A DNA stretch of 64,000 nucleotides from Salinibacillus kushneri. Lineage in GTDB: Bacteria; Bacillota; Bacilli; Bacillales; Alkalibacillaceae. The notes beneath the pieces are model-generated. The model was not told the origin of the DNA, did not search any database, and saw only the letters and a list, made by a program, of their open reading frames with translations. The stretch lies in contig NZ_FOHJ01000001.1 of the NCBI RefSeq assembly GCF_900111405.1, positions 434,001 to 498,000 on the forward strand. Reading direction: 5' to 3'. The position numbers were made by a program, and so were the translations under genes. Position 1 is the first letter of the stretch, and the number at the start of each line of letters is the position of its first letter. This document shows positions 34,519 through 43,911 of this stretch, in pieces.

Positions 34519-36144
34519 CTAAGCTTCCAAAGCTCTTTCACGCAGTTTAAATTTCTGTACTTTACCACTTGCTGTCATGGGGTATTCTTCTGTGAATTTA
34601 ATGTATTTTGGGATTTTATGTCTTGAGATTTTTCCTTTACAGAATTCTATGATTTCTTCTTCTGTTACTTTTGCATCTTCTTTAGGAATGATCCAGGCCA
34701 TTACTTCTTCACCATATGTGTCATCAGGGATTCCAATGACCTGGACATCCAGAACGTCTGGATGCGTGTATAAAAACTCTTCAATTTCTCGGGGATAAAT
34801 ATTTTCACCCCCACGAATCACGATGTCTTTGATTCGTCCTGTAATTTTTACATAGCCTTCTTCGTCCATCATGGCTATACCACCCGTATGAAGCCAGCCC
34901 TCTTTGTCAATGGTGTTTTTCGTAGCTTCCACATTGTTATAATACCCCTTCATCACAAGGTATCCTCTTGCACAAAGCTCACCGGATGTATGAGGAGGTA
35001 CTTCTTCATTCGTAGCAGGATCCACAATTTTTACTTCTACATTCGGTTGGGCTTTTCCGACTGTACTTACTTTAAATTCAATAGGATCATCTGTTTTCGT
35101 TTGTGTAATAACAGGAGAGGATTCGGTTTGACCGTAAGCAATGGTGATTTCTGAAATTCCCATCTTGTTCATGACAGAACGCATAACCTCAATCGGACAG
35201 TTTGATCCTGCCATGATACCAGTACGTAAATGACTCAAATGATATTGATTAAATTGAGGATGGTTTAGTTCAGCAATAAACATGGTTGGTACACCGTGCA
35301 ATGCCGTACATTTTTCTTTATCGACAGCTCTCAAAACGGTCTCTGCATCAAATTGCTCTACCATGACCATTGTAGCCCCTTGTGATACAGAAGCTAACGT
35401 ACCCATTACACACCCAAAACAATGAAAAAGAGGAACGGGAATACACAAACGATCTTCAGCAGTTAAATTCATTCTTTCCGCTACTTGTTTCCCATTATTC
35501 ACAATATTGTAATGGGATAACATAACGCCTTTTGGAAAACCAGTCGTGCCTGATGTATACTGCATATTAATCACATCATCATAATGTAAACGATTCTTTT
35601 GCAGCAAAAGGCTTTCATCAGAAACCGATTGCCCTTTTTCTATCACTTCATTCCAGGTATAACAGCCCTCGTAGTTTTTTTCACTAATCACAATAATATT
35701 TTTTAATTTTGGTAGTCTGCTTGACATCAGGTCTCCTTTTTCACTATCTTTTAATTCCGGACAAATTTCATGAAGAATATCGATATAGGAAGTGCCTTTA
35801 TAGGATTCTGCTAAAATCAAGGTGGTTGTGTCAGATTGCTTGAGAAGGTAATCCAGTTCATCAGCCTGGTAATTCGTATTTACGGTTACCAATACGGCCC
35901 CCATTTTACCAGATGCAAATTGCGATAAGATCCATTCGGGTTTGTTATCTGCCCAAATGGCAATATTCTCATCTTTCTCAATCCCTAAGGACAAAAATCC
36001 TTTCGCTGCCTCATTAGCTAACTCATCCAATTGGTTATACGTCCACCTTAGATTTCGCTCGGGGTACACCACGGCTTCACGGTCTGGATGAGCTTTGGCC
36101 TCCTTCTCCAGTAGTTCACCAATCGTTAATTCCAATAATGACAT
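34519..36144 (-). CDS. Acyl-CoA synthetase, AMP-binding (YngI-like)
   Basis: The 541-aa adenylate-forming ligase activates a carboxylic acid to its CoA thioester with ATP. The P-loop-like MQYTSGTTGFPKGVMLSH, AYGQTESSPVI, LHTGGIAMMDEEGYVKITGRIKD and GGENIYPREIEEFLY are present; the C-terminal lysine region reads TASGKVQKFKLRE. Length and motifs match medium-chain or acetoacetyl-CoA-type synthetases such as B. subtilis YngI. It starts after AAGGAGG. It stands alone on its transcript as far as visible; a functional link with the HMG-CoA-lyase/CaiB genes downstream is possible. Confidence 0.93.
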   Translation of the reverse strand: MSLLELTIGELLEKEAKAHPDREAVVYPERNLRWTYNQLDELANEAAKGFLSLGIEKDENIAIWADNKPEWILSQFASGKMGAVLVTVNTNYQADELDYLLKQSDTTTLILAESYKGTSYIDILHEICPELKDSEKGDLMSSRLPKLKNIIVISEKNYEGCYTWNEVIEKGQSVSDESLLLQKNRLHYDDVINMQYTSGTTGFPKGVMLSHYNIVNNGKQVAERMNLTAEDRLCIPVPLFHCFGCVMGTLASVSQGATMVMVEQFDAETVLRAVDKEKCTALHGVPTMFIAELNHPQFNQYHLSHLRTGIMAGSNCPIEVMRSVMNKMGISEITIAYGQTESSPVITQTKTDDPIEFKVSTVGKAQPNVEVKIVDPATNEEVPPHTSGELCARGYLVMKGYYNNVEATKNTIDKEGWLHTGGIAMMDEEGYVKITGRIKDIVIRGGENIYPREIEEFLYTHPDVLDVQVIGIPDDTYGEEVMAWIIPKEDAKVTEEEIIEFCKGKISRHKIPKYIKFTEEYPMTASGKVQKFKLRERALEA

Positions 36145-37042
36145 AATAATGGAGCCTCCTTATTATTTATGAACAACCTAAAATGGAATACAATCGTTTA
36201 TTCTCTTAAATAACTTCCCTACTATTGCAAATGAATAGTTAAAAATAAAATGTTGTAATCGCTTACATATTTTCTTATGATTTCCATTTACGAATTATTC
36301 ACCGTAATACATCAAAACAGCTAACCTTAATCCTTTTAATCTTTCAATCTTAAAATTTATGAAATGAACAAGCCTTATCCTTTTAGAAAATTATATTCTC
36401 TTTGGTATCTTATCATAATTTTCTAAAAATTCAATATATAATGGGTGATCGAATTCTAATACAGTAGAAGAAAAGAGTTTAAGCAAAGTGGTGGATGGTA
36501 CAACCTGTAAAAAATGGATTTAGTAAGGCAGAAGTGCAAGATTGGGATTGATTGGTACCAGATATAGAAATGTAGAGGAAAAATTTGCTGACGAGCTAAG
36601 AAGTTCTGTTTACCCGATTACATATGGATGGGCCGAGTCTGATCAATAAGTAATGAGAAACCCCTTTTAGCATAGGTAGTTCCATTTCGGTGGAGAAACA
36701 TACAAAATAGCATTCTAATTAGCAGACTAAGATTAATTTGTTATTTTTCCTTATATATCAACGATTATGTAAAATAACACTTGATTTAGCATACAAAATT
36801 ACAACCCAAATAGCATATTGGCTATAGCTGTTGTCAACGTACTATTAACTATGTTAAATGGTGTGCTATATGTTAATTTTTTACAAACCAAGTAGGTAAT
36901 TGTAATTTTATGTTAAAATAAATATAGAGTTTGTGAAGGATTGTTCTTTAACTAACGGCAGGTTAGTGCAAAAGCCATAAATAACTGAGGTTATACATCC
37001 GACCATTTGGTTGAGAACAATTTTATATAAAGGTGGTTTAAC
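36145..37042. other. Long intergenic region with possible gene remnant
   Basis: About 900 bp without a supportable gene. A plus-strand frame ending in TAA at about 36650 (ending VYPITYGWAESDQ) and a start-like stretch after a purine-rich site near 36494 look like pieces of a decayed gene, out of frame with each other; the family is not recognised. The last 60 bp hold the ribosome binding site and probable promoter of the next gene. Confidence 0.35.
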
Positions 37043-37576
37043 ATGAATTTTATTGCATGGATAATTGTAGCGTGCGAAATTGGATTTTGGATTTTCATTA
37101 TTGCAGGGTTAGTGACAAGATATATTTTTAACAAGAAAAAAGCAGGTCTTTTTCTATTGGCTATGACTCCAATTGTCGACCTTGTTCTGCTGGTATTCAC
37201 CAGCATTGATATATATCGTGGAGCAGATATAACATTGGCACATAGCATAGCGCCTATCTACCTAGCCATATCCCTTGTTTATGGAAAATCTATGATTCAA
37301 TGGGCAGATGAACGTTTTTTATATTATGTGAAACGTGATGGCCCAAAGCCAAAACGGAGAATTGGAATGGATTATGCAAAACACAGTATGAAAGGCTCCC
37401 TCCAACATATCTTGGCATACATAATAGGTGGAGCACTCCTACTGTTTATAATTTTCTATATTGGGGATAGCAGTAAAACAGAGATACTATGGCGAACGCT
37501 AAAATTATGGGGAATCATAGTATTGATTGACAATGCGATTTCCATCACTTACTTTATTTGGCCTAGAAAAATGTAA
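37043..37576 (+). CDS. YmcC-like integral membrane protein
   Basis: The 177-aa protein starts after AAAGGTGG. About four to five hydrophobic spans are visible (residues about 3-25, 35-53, 63-82, 120-142, 152-172), with a basic loop KRDGPKPKRR in the middle. The N-terminal pattern (ACEIGFWIFIIAGLVTRYIF) and SLVYGKSMIQWADERF match the B. subtilis YmcC family as I recall it. The function is unknown. It is the only plus-strand gene in this stretch. Confidence 0.75.
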   Translation: MNFIAWIIVACEIGFWIFIIAGLVTRYIFNKKKAGLFLLAMTPIVDLVLLVFTSIDIYRGADITLAHSIAPIYLAISLVYGKSMIQWADERFLYYVKRDGPKPKRRIGMDYAKHSMKGSLQHILAYIIGGALLLFIIFYIGDSSKTEILWRTLKLWGIIVLIDNAISITYFIWPRKM

Positions 37577-37704
37577 TGAAAACAACAATAATAGCTAGTA
37601 AAAGAATAGACTATTCCAAAATTGAATATGATTATAGGTAAAACGTGAAAAGATGTACTTGAATTAACGGGTGCTTTGGTTGAGTAAGATAATTGGAATA
37701 ATAG

Positions 37705-37763
37705 AACGCTTGGATTTTAATCTATCTACCCAAAGGGGCGCATATCATTTCATATCCAAGCGT
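37705..37763. terminator. Large-loop inverted repeat after the YmcC-like gene
   Basis: AACGCTTGGAT and ATCCAAGCGTT are perfect 11-bp complements with a 37-nt loop, followed by TTGGTTTG. It may act as a terminator for the plus-strand gene or a spacer between convergent genes. Nothing else is visible from 37577 to 37983. Confidence 0.45.
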
Positions 37764-37983
37764 TTTGGTTTGCTATTTGTATTGTTATTTATGCTGATAA
37801 ACAAAGTGTGATTTAGTATGTTATTTTAGATTTTTCTCCACGATATCGGAACTACTTACTTTTAGCAGGCTCCTTCATTCTATTATATGTTGGCTTTTCC
37901 TAGGATTTATTCGAGAGGTTTATAAACTAGTTCATAACAAACATACTATTTCTATCCTTTTGCCATTCTTATTCTTCCTATCT

Positions 37984-39216
37984 TCAATCTTTTATTTTAT
38001 GCAAATGCTTGAGTACTAGCATCACTAAAACCATGATGAAAGCTATTAATAACCAGCCAAAGGTATAAGAATGCGTTTGATCAATGATTAGACCAAAGAT
38101 GGGTGGAAGTAAGATAACTCCTAAGGATCCAAATGAGATACTGAAACCACTCGATAGACCGGCTTGCTCTTTTGGAACGAGCTCCGAGGCCAGATTCATC
38201 CATATACCATTGAAACCGGAGACGGCCAATCCAAAAAGAAAGAATAAGGGTACTAGCAGCCAATAAGGGGTTCCAACTGGAAGAAAAGCAACAATAGTAC
38301 TAGCACATAATGTAATAATGACAATAATCCCCATTACTTTTAGCCTTTCACCACCAAACACACGGTCACTAATCAGTCCCCAACCAATTCTACCTAGTGA
38401 GCCGCCAACTTCCGAGATGACTAGTAAGAAACCTGCTAACACTAAATTGACACCGAGCTGTTGATGGGTGAAAAGCACTAAGTACGTATTTAGTGTCATT
38501 TGTGATCCGTTTATTCCCATAGCACTAATACTAATTAATAATAATGGTTTATGTCTCATCATGGCTTTAATAGCCGTGAAAGTGTTTTCGGATGTATCCT
38601 TTTTCTTTTCTACTGATTTTACCTCTACTGGATCCCTGTAAAACAGGAAGGCAATGACTCCTGCAGCAATCAGTCCAAAACAGGCAATGGATACAACGAT
38701 TCTCCAGCCGTACGTCTCCGCTAGCGGTAGCAGTAAGATAGCAGATAAGGCTGAACCGAACGTAATTCCCATTTGTTTAATTCCCATCGCTGTACCTCTT
38801 TGGTTTTGAGAATACCAATAAATAATACCCCGATTCGTTGTCGGGTGCATTCCGCCGTAACCGATACCGCCCATTACAATGATCAGTAAAACAAGCCCAT
38901 ACACATTTTGAATCGTCATCAGGAAAAAACTAATTCCTAAACAAGCCGTAAAAATGAATAAAAGTGGCCGAGAACCGAAACGGTCAGCAAAGAAACCAGT
39001 CGGGATAGAAGAAATCGCCTGTCCTAAAAACAAGGCAGATGGCAAAAGGCCGACTTGCGCTTTTGTTAAACTTAAATCTTCTTCAATCAGTACACTAAGT
39101 GGACCAAGACTCCGTCCGATAACTGCAACCATAATTTGTGCTAAGACTAACCAAAATAACATCCTCCAATGTCCAGGTATAGGATCGTTTTCTACTTGAA
39201 CAGCAGAGTTTCTCAA
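37984..39216 (-). CDS. MFS transporter
   Basis: The 410-aa protein has 12 predicted spans. Major-facilitator marks are the loop 2-3 motif GFFADRFGSRPLLF, GGIGYGGMHPTTNRGI and a mirrored GRIGWGLISDRVFGG. The probable start is TTG, 8 nt after AGAGATG; the first internal ATG would cut into the first span. It is probably an organic-anion importer, since it lies next to an SSS transporter and CoA-dependent degradation genes. The substrate is unknown. Confidence 0.88.
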   Translation of the reverse strand: MRNSAVQVENDPIPGHWRMLFWLVLAQIMVAVIGRSLGPLSVLIEEDLSLTKAQVGLLPSALFLGQAISSIPTGFFADRFGSRPLLFIFTACLGISFFLMTIQNVYGLVLLIIVMGGIGYGGMHPTTNRGIIYWYSQNQRGTAMGIKQMGITFGSALSAILLLPLAETYGWRIVVSIACFGLIAAGVIAFLFYRDPVEVKSVEKKKDTSENTFTAIKAMMRHKPLLLISISAMGINGSQMTLNTYLVLFTHQQLGVNLVLAGFLLVISEVGGSLGRIGWGLISDRVFGGERLKVMGIIVIITLCASTIVAFLPVGTPYWLLVPLFFLFGLAVSGFNGIWMNLASELVPKEQAGLSSGFSISFGSLGVILLPPIFGLIIDQTHSYTFGWLLIAFIMVLVMLVLKHLHKIKD

Positions 39217-39344
39217 AATGAATCATCTCTTTTCCTACCTATAATTCGTGTCCGTTAGATTTTCCAATATTAACAGTAATCCAAGTAAAAAAGCATTGGC
39301 AACATGTAGTGGGACAAGGAACCCTGCTGTCCCGCTGTCAACGC

Positions 39345-40832
39345 CTATAATTCAATAAGTTGATTTGCTTCATTTTCTTGTACCATGGAAACATTCATCA
39401 TTAAGCTTCCAATCAGGCAGATTATGACATTTAACAGTAGCCCCCATAATCCACTGGCAACACCAAGGAAAGAGGGCCCTAATATAGTCATCAAAGAAGC
39501 GACAATAGTACCAGCAAGCATACCTGTAAAAACTGCTTTTGGATGAAGACGCTTCCAATATAATCCTAATATAAGACCTGGAGCAATTTGAATCAATAGT
39601 TCAAATTTTAATACGAAAATTTGATAAAGAGTGCCTGGCGGGAACCATGCGATAAGAATGAGAATACCAACTGCCACTACACCGACTAATTTTCCCACTA
39701 ATAATTTTTTGTATTGTGAGGTTTTGGGATTAATATAATTTCCGTATAAATCATTTGAAACAATCGAAGAAAAAGTAAGTAACACCGAATCGGCAGTTGA
39801 TACAATCGCTGCTATAACCCCACCGAATAGCAAAACCATTGACCAGTAGAAGATGATGTTCTGGTTTGCGACAACACTGGCCATCATTCCTACTAATTGC
39901 TCAGATTCAGCGGTCGATAATTGTGGAAAAGCACTGATACCGATAATTCCGATAATAAAAACGACCCCGGCAGTTAAAAAAGGCATCCAGGCCATTCTGC
40001 TGAAAGAACGTTTTAAGGTGCGCTCACTTTCAGCCGAAAAAATCCTTTGAATAGCATGTGGATAAACAGAAGCTCCAATCCCAATTAACACCAGTAAACT
40101 AAACCAATTTATCACACTCGGTCCATCTGGGATACCCAGTTTTTCCGGTGAATAAGCCTGCATATAATCGGCAGAAGTAGGTAAACCGCCAAAATAAATA
40201 ATGGAACCAATTAATAACATGAAAACACCGAATAAGAGTGCTATCCCCTGCATTGTATCCGTATAAGCTACGGATCTCATTCCACCAAGCCAGCCATAAA
40301 TCAGCATGATTATGACAAAGAAAACAACGCCAACCTGATAAGGAATGGTTCCACCTGTTAAACCGGATACCCCTTGTCCAATAGCAATCAATTGTTCCAG
40401 TAAATAATTCCCTAACCCATACAGCATAAGCAAAGAAGCTAAAATCGTGATAGATTTGGAATGATAACGTTTTTCAAACCACTCAGCAGGTGTTACCAAT
40501 TGATATTTTTTCCCTAAGGAATATAATCTGGGAGCAAATAATAAGTAGGCGACTATAATCATAATGAAGAAAGGAACAGATACTAAATATTCATATCCTT
40601 GGCGATAAGCTGAAGGTGGATAGCCAACGACAGTATTTCCACTATATTGGGTCGCAAAAAGGGTAAAAAATAGTACGATGACGCCAAGTCCCCTGCCACC
40701 AAGATAATACTCATCCATGCTTTGATGTATATTTTTATTTTTTAAGTAAGTAAAAAGGCCAACTCCAAGCATAATCAATCCATAGACTAACAGAATTAAA
40801 ACACCCGCCCAACCAGAAAATGCTAAATCCAT
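39345..40832 (-). CDS. Sodium:solute symporter family (SSS) transporter
   Basis: The 495-aa SSS permease contains YYLGGRGLGVIVLFFTLFATQYSGNTVVGYP near TM1-2, YGWLGGMRSVAYTDTMQG and AAIVSTADSVLLTFSSIVSNDLY at the sodium site. It is encoded 3 nt after its small membrane partner, so the two are co-translated and probably co-assemble. The substrate is unknown; the neighbourhood suggests a carboxylate. An imperfect inverted repeat (about 39309-39339) lies between it and the MFS gene. Confidence 0.93.
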   Translation of the reverse strand: MDLAFSGWAGVLILLVYGLIMLGVGLFTYLKNKNIHQSMDEYYLGGRGLGVIVLFFTLFATQYSGNTVVGYPPSAYRQGYEYLVSVPFFIMIIVAYLLFAPRLYSLGKKYQLVTPAEWFEKRYHSKSITILASLLMLYGLGNYLLEQLIAIGQGVSGLTGGTIPYQVGVVFFVIIMLIYGWLGGMRSVAYTDTMQGIALLFGVFMLLIGSIIYFGGLPTSADYMQAYSPEKLGIPDGPSVINWFSLLVLIGIGASVYPHAIQRIFSAESERTLKRSFSRMAWMPFLTAGVVFIIGIIGISAFPQLSTAESEQLVGMMASVVANQNIIFYWSMVLLFGGVIAAIVSTADSVLLTFSSIVSNDLYGNYINPKTSQYKKLLVGKLVGVVAVGILILIAWFPPGTLYQIFVLKFELLIQIAPGLILGLYWKRLHPKAVFTGMLAGTIVASLMTILGPSFLGVASGLWGLLLNVIICLIGSLMMNVSMVQENEANQLIEL

Positions 40833-40835
40833 AGA

Positions 40836-41084
40836 TTAGTTATCTCCTTTCTTTTTTGCTTCTTCTTTTTCTTCTTCTAACATCCAATGAAACTTAATGA
40901 CATACGACAAAAAAGCTGACAAAAGGATTGACCCAATAATAATAATCAAAGCCCAGAGTGGAATTCCGTAAACCAAAACTTCCCCAAAACTTTCCGGGAA
41001 ATACCACGGAGTAATGAGGGCAAGTAAAATTCCAAATCCAATCCACAACTTACCATTATTAATAGGTTCCTTTTTTTTATCCAT
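40836..41084 (-). CDS. Small two-span membrane partner of the SSS symporter (DUF3311-like)
   Basis: The 82-aa protein has a basic N-terminus, two hydrophobic spans (about 12-30 and 38-62) separated by PWYFPESFGEVLVYGIP, and a charged tail EEEKEEAKKK. Small two-span proteins encoded directly before SSS symporters are a recurring arrangement. It starts after AGGAGGGAG and sits 3 nt before the transporter gene. The family name is tentative. Confidence 0.75.
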   Translation of the reverse strand: MDKKKEPINNGKLWIGFGILLALITPWYFPESFGEVLVYGIPLWALIIIIGSILLSAFLSYVIKFHWMLEEEKEEAKKKGDN

Positions 41085-41480
41085 ACTGTCTCCCTCCTAA
41101 TAAATCAAAATATTCACAATTATAAAGGTGTATTTTAACCTGTCATATAGATTAAAGAATAGATTTATATAAAGTTGGACATGGATACGATTACTCATGA
41201 CGTTTACTGGATTGCTTTCTATTCATACCCGGGTGGAGTATTTTGTTATACAATTTCATTAGCAATTACCATTTTGGTGTAACCATTCTAATACATTTAT
41301 CATGAAAATGATTCTCGGAAACTATAATCTATCAATGCCCAAACCGCTTCCCCGCTGTAAGAAACCTAATCCGAGGTCTCACTTTTAAGCTATCGATGAA
41401 AAAAGTAATGATGTTCAACTGCAGGACTCATCCATACCTTAGAGTCTCCTCAACCAGTGACAACAGTTCTTCTGAAAGTT
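41085..41480. other. Intergenic region, nothing recognised
   Basis: About 400 bp between the small-partner gene and the HMG-CoA-lyase-like gene. No gene, repeat or clear terminator was found. It should contain the promoter of the small-partner/SSS transcript. Confidence 0.4.
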
Positions 41481-42401
41481 TTATACAGGATGTAGATCAG
41501 TGATTTTACCCGCTTTAATCACTTGTCCAGCTACCTCATGCCCTAAAATCGTCTCTAAGTATTTCGAAACGCCAATTAGACAATCTAAATCTACCCTCAT
41601 TTCATAATCCATAAAGGCAAGCATATGAACAAGATCCTCAGTACAGATGTTCCCAGTTGCCCCTGGAGCAAACGGGCAACCACCTAAACCTCCAAGGGAT
41701 GCATCAAATCTTCTCACCCCAGCATGGATTCCTTCAATGACATTTGCAAGTCCCATCCCACGAGTGTTGTGGAAATGCAAGGTCAGTGGTAAATTCGGCC
41801 ATCGTTCCAGCACTTTTCTGCAAAGTTTATACACTTGCTTCGGATTCGCCATCCCTGTCGTATCTGCTAATGTAATACCCATGACTCCTAACTCAAGATA
41901 GTGATCAACTAACTTTAGTACGCGGTCTTCATCAATATTGCCTTCGAAAGGACAGCCAAATGTGGTTGCAAGTGTCCCATTGACTGCAATATCAGTACCT
42001 GATAGATAGCTAGCAATATCACTGAAACCCCTAAACGATTCGTCTACAGTTCGCCGCACATTTTTTTGATTATGGGTTTCACTTACTGAAACGACTAGAT
42101 TCACCTCATCCGCCTTACATATTGCCGCACGTTCTGCCCCCTGTACATTGGGAATTAATGCGGTATACGTAACGTCTTTTTTGCGATTAATACTCATCAT
42201 GACTTCTTCCGCATCTTTTAAATTAGGAACTGCCTTAGGAGATACAAACGAGGTGACTTCAATTTTATCAACACCCGCATCACTTAACCGATTGATCAAA
42301 TCAATTTTTTGTTCTGTTGGTACAAACTGATCCTCAATTTGCAATCCATCTCGAGGTGCAACTTCCTGGATAGAAATACTCTCCAAATCCATCACCTCCA
42401 T
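41481..42401 (-). CDS. Hydroxymethylglutaryl-CoA lyase family protein
   Basis: The 306-aa DRE-TIM metallolyase has the catalytic Arg in EVAPRDGLQ, DKIEVTSFVSPKAVPNL, TLHFHNTRGMG (metal His pair) and the cysteine loop GLGGCPFAPGATGN, the HMG-CoA lyase signature. It cleaves a 3-hydroxy-3-methylacyl-CoA, classically to acetoacetate and acetyl-CoA. The start is ambiguous: ATG overlaps the CoA-transferase stop, while a TTG at 42386 is 5 nt from a perfect GGAGGTGA. It pairs with the CaiB-type gene just upstream, so the transferase probably makes its CoA substrate. Confidence 0.92.
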   Translation of the reverse strand: MEVMDLESISIQEVAPRDGLQIEDQFVPTEQKIDLINRLSDAGVDKIEVTSFVSPKAVPNLKDAEEVMMSINRKKDVTYTALIPNVQGAERAAICKADEVNLVVSVSETHNQKNVRRTVDESFRGFSDIASYLSGTDIAVNGTLATTFGCPFEGNIDEDRVLKLVDHYLELGVMGITLADTTGMANPKQVYKLCRKVLERWPNLPLTLHFHNTRGMGLANVIEGIHAGVRRFDASLGGLGGCPFAPGATGNICTEDLVHMLAFMDYEMRVDLDCLIGVSKYLETILGHEVAGQVIKAGKITDLHPV

Positions 42402-43597
42402 TAAATAATTCCTTTTTCTTTTAGTTCTTGAATTTTATTCTCATCATACGCAAGCCATTTTTCCATGACTTCATCCGTATGCTGTCCAAGTTCAGGACCA
42501 AGCCATTTTATGTCTCCAGGAGTTTTACTCATCTTTGGTACAATCCCTGGTATTTTTAGACTCTCTCCATTGTTCATTTTAAAGGGTTGAATCATTTCTC
42601 TATTCCAATAATGCGGGTCCTTAACGATGTCTTCTATACTATATATAGGTCCAGCTGGCACCCTTGCTTTATCCAGAATATCTAAAGCTGTTTTGATATC
42701 TAAAGTTTTCGTCCATTCTTCAATTAATCCATCAAGGTAATCCGCATGAGCAGCACGGCCGCTATTGCTTTGGAAACGTTCATCTTCACTCAACTCTGGG
42801 TGGCCAATAGCTTCCATCAATCGCTTAAAAATAGCATCACCATTTCCACCAATTACAATATATTTCCCATCTTTACATAAATAGGTGTTCGACGGTGCAA
42901 TTCCTGGAAGGGACGAACCGGTACGTTCTCGAACAGCACCCATTTTGTCATACTCAGGTAGTGCTCCTTCCATCAAACTAAATACGGCTTCATATAATGC
43001 AACATCAATCACTTGCCCTTTTCCTGTGCCATGAATATCTCGATGATAAAGAGCCATCATTGCCCCTATCACTGAATACATAGCAGCTAAGGAATCTCCC
43101 AAGCTAACGCCGACTCGGGTTGGTGGTTGATCAGGATATCCAGTTAAATAGCGAAGCCCGCCAATGGATTCCCCAACACTACCAAAACCTGGTTTATCTT
43201 TATAAGGACCTGTTTGACCGTACCCGGAAACCCGAACCATAACCAGGCCAGGATTGATAGCCGACAACTCGTCATAGCCAAGATTCCACTTTTCCAATGT
43301 TCCTGGTCGAAAGTTTTCAATGAGGATATCACATTCTTTTACCAATGCTTTAATGATTTCTTGACCTTCTTCACTCTTAAGATTAACCGTAATCGACTTC
43401 TTGTTTCGTGATTGTAATCGCCACCAAAGTGATGTTCCTTCATAAATATGCCGCCAATCACGTAACGGATCACCTTTTCCAGGTGGCTCGATTTTTATGA
43501 CATCTGCACCAAATTCCGCCATCAATCTACCAGCAAAAGGACCAGCAATTAAACTTCCCATTTCTAAGACTTTAACTCCTTCTAAACTTTGACTCAT
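42401..43597 (-). CDS. CaiB/BaiF family (class III) CoA-transferase
   Basis: The 398-aa protein starts at the ATG after AAAGGAGTG; 16 upstream codons are unsupported. GSLIAGPFAGRLMAEFGADVIKIE and FRPGTLEKWNLGY are family marks, and Asp168 in VSLGDSLAAMYS aligns with the catalytic aspartate of formyl-CoA transferase. It transfers CoA between a donor thioester and a free acid without ATP. Together with the lyase it could degrade a 3-hydroxy-3-methyl or related branched dicarboxylic acid. It is first in its transcript, divergent from a GntR-type gene. Confidence 0.93.
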   Translation of the reverse strand: MSQSLEGVKVLEMGSLIAGPFAGRLMAEFGADVIKIEPPGKGDPLRDWRHIYEGTSLWWRLQSRNKKSITVNLKSEEGQEIIKALVKECDILIENFRPGTLEKWNLGYDELSAINPGLVMVRVSGYGQTGPYKDKPGFGSVGESIGGLRYLTGYPDQPPTRVGVSLGDSLAAMYSVIGAMMALYHRDIHGTGKGQVIDVALYEAVFSLMEGALPEYDKMGAVRERTGSSLPGIAPSNTYLCKDGKYIVIGGNGDAIFKRLMEAIGHPELSEDERFQSNSGRAAHADYLDGLIEEWTKTLDIKTALDILDKARVPAGPIYSIEDIVKDPHYWNREMIQPFKMNNGESLKIPGIVPKMSKTPGDIKWLGPELGQHTDEVMEKWLAYDENKIQELKEKGII

Positions 43598-43777
43598 GCT
43601 AAACACTCCTTTTACCATATAAATGTAAGACATCCCCAATTTCATTGATTGACTGAAAGAAAAAGTATTTTGTTAGCGCTTTCTTATTTTTGGTTAAAAA
43701 TGATATAATTTCCTTCACCTTTTATCCAAAACTGCATAATATTGAATTTTCTGAAACTTCCGTCTTATTTTATCAAT

Positions 43778-43787
43778 TTGTATACAA
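43778..43787. promoter_or_regulatory. Candidate GntR operator, site 1
   Basis: The perfect 10-bp palindrome TTGTATACAA lies between the divergent CaiB-type and gntR-type genes, and is identical to site 2. TTGTATACAA-like sites are known for FadR-subfamily (FCD) GntR regulators. Confidence 0.7.
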
Positions 43788-43882
43788 AATGGCAATACCT
43801 TTTAAAAACTTTTAATACCCCATTTGCTCTGTACTGTTATATCAACATTTATATGCAAAAGATATTGTGAGTAGTATTTTAT

Positions 43883-43892
43883 TTGTATACAA
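43883..43892. promoter_or_regulatory. Candidate GntR operator, site 2
   Basis: An identical TTGTATACAA palindrome starts 105 bp (ten helical turns) from site 1 and 20 nt before the gntR start codon. This suggests autoregulation and possible looping between the sites. Confidence 0.7.
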
Positions 43893-43911
43893 TAAGAAAG
43901 AGGTGTTAACA

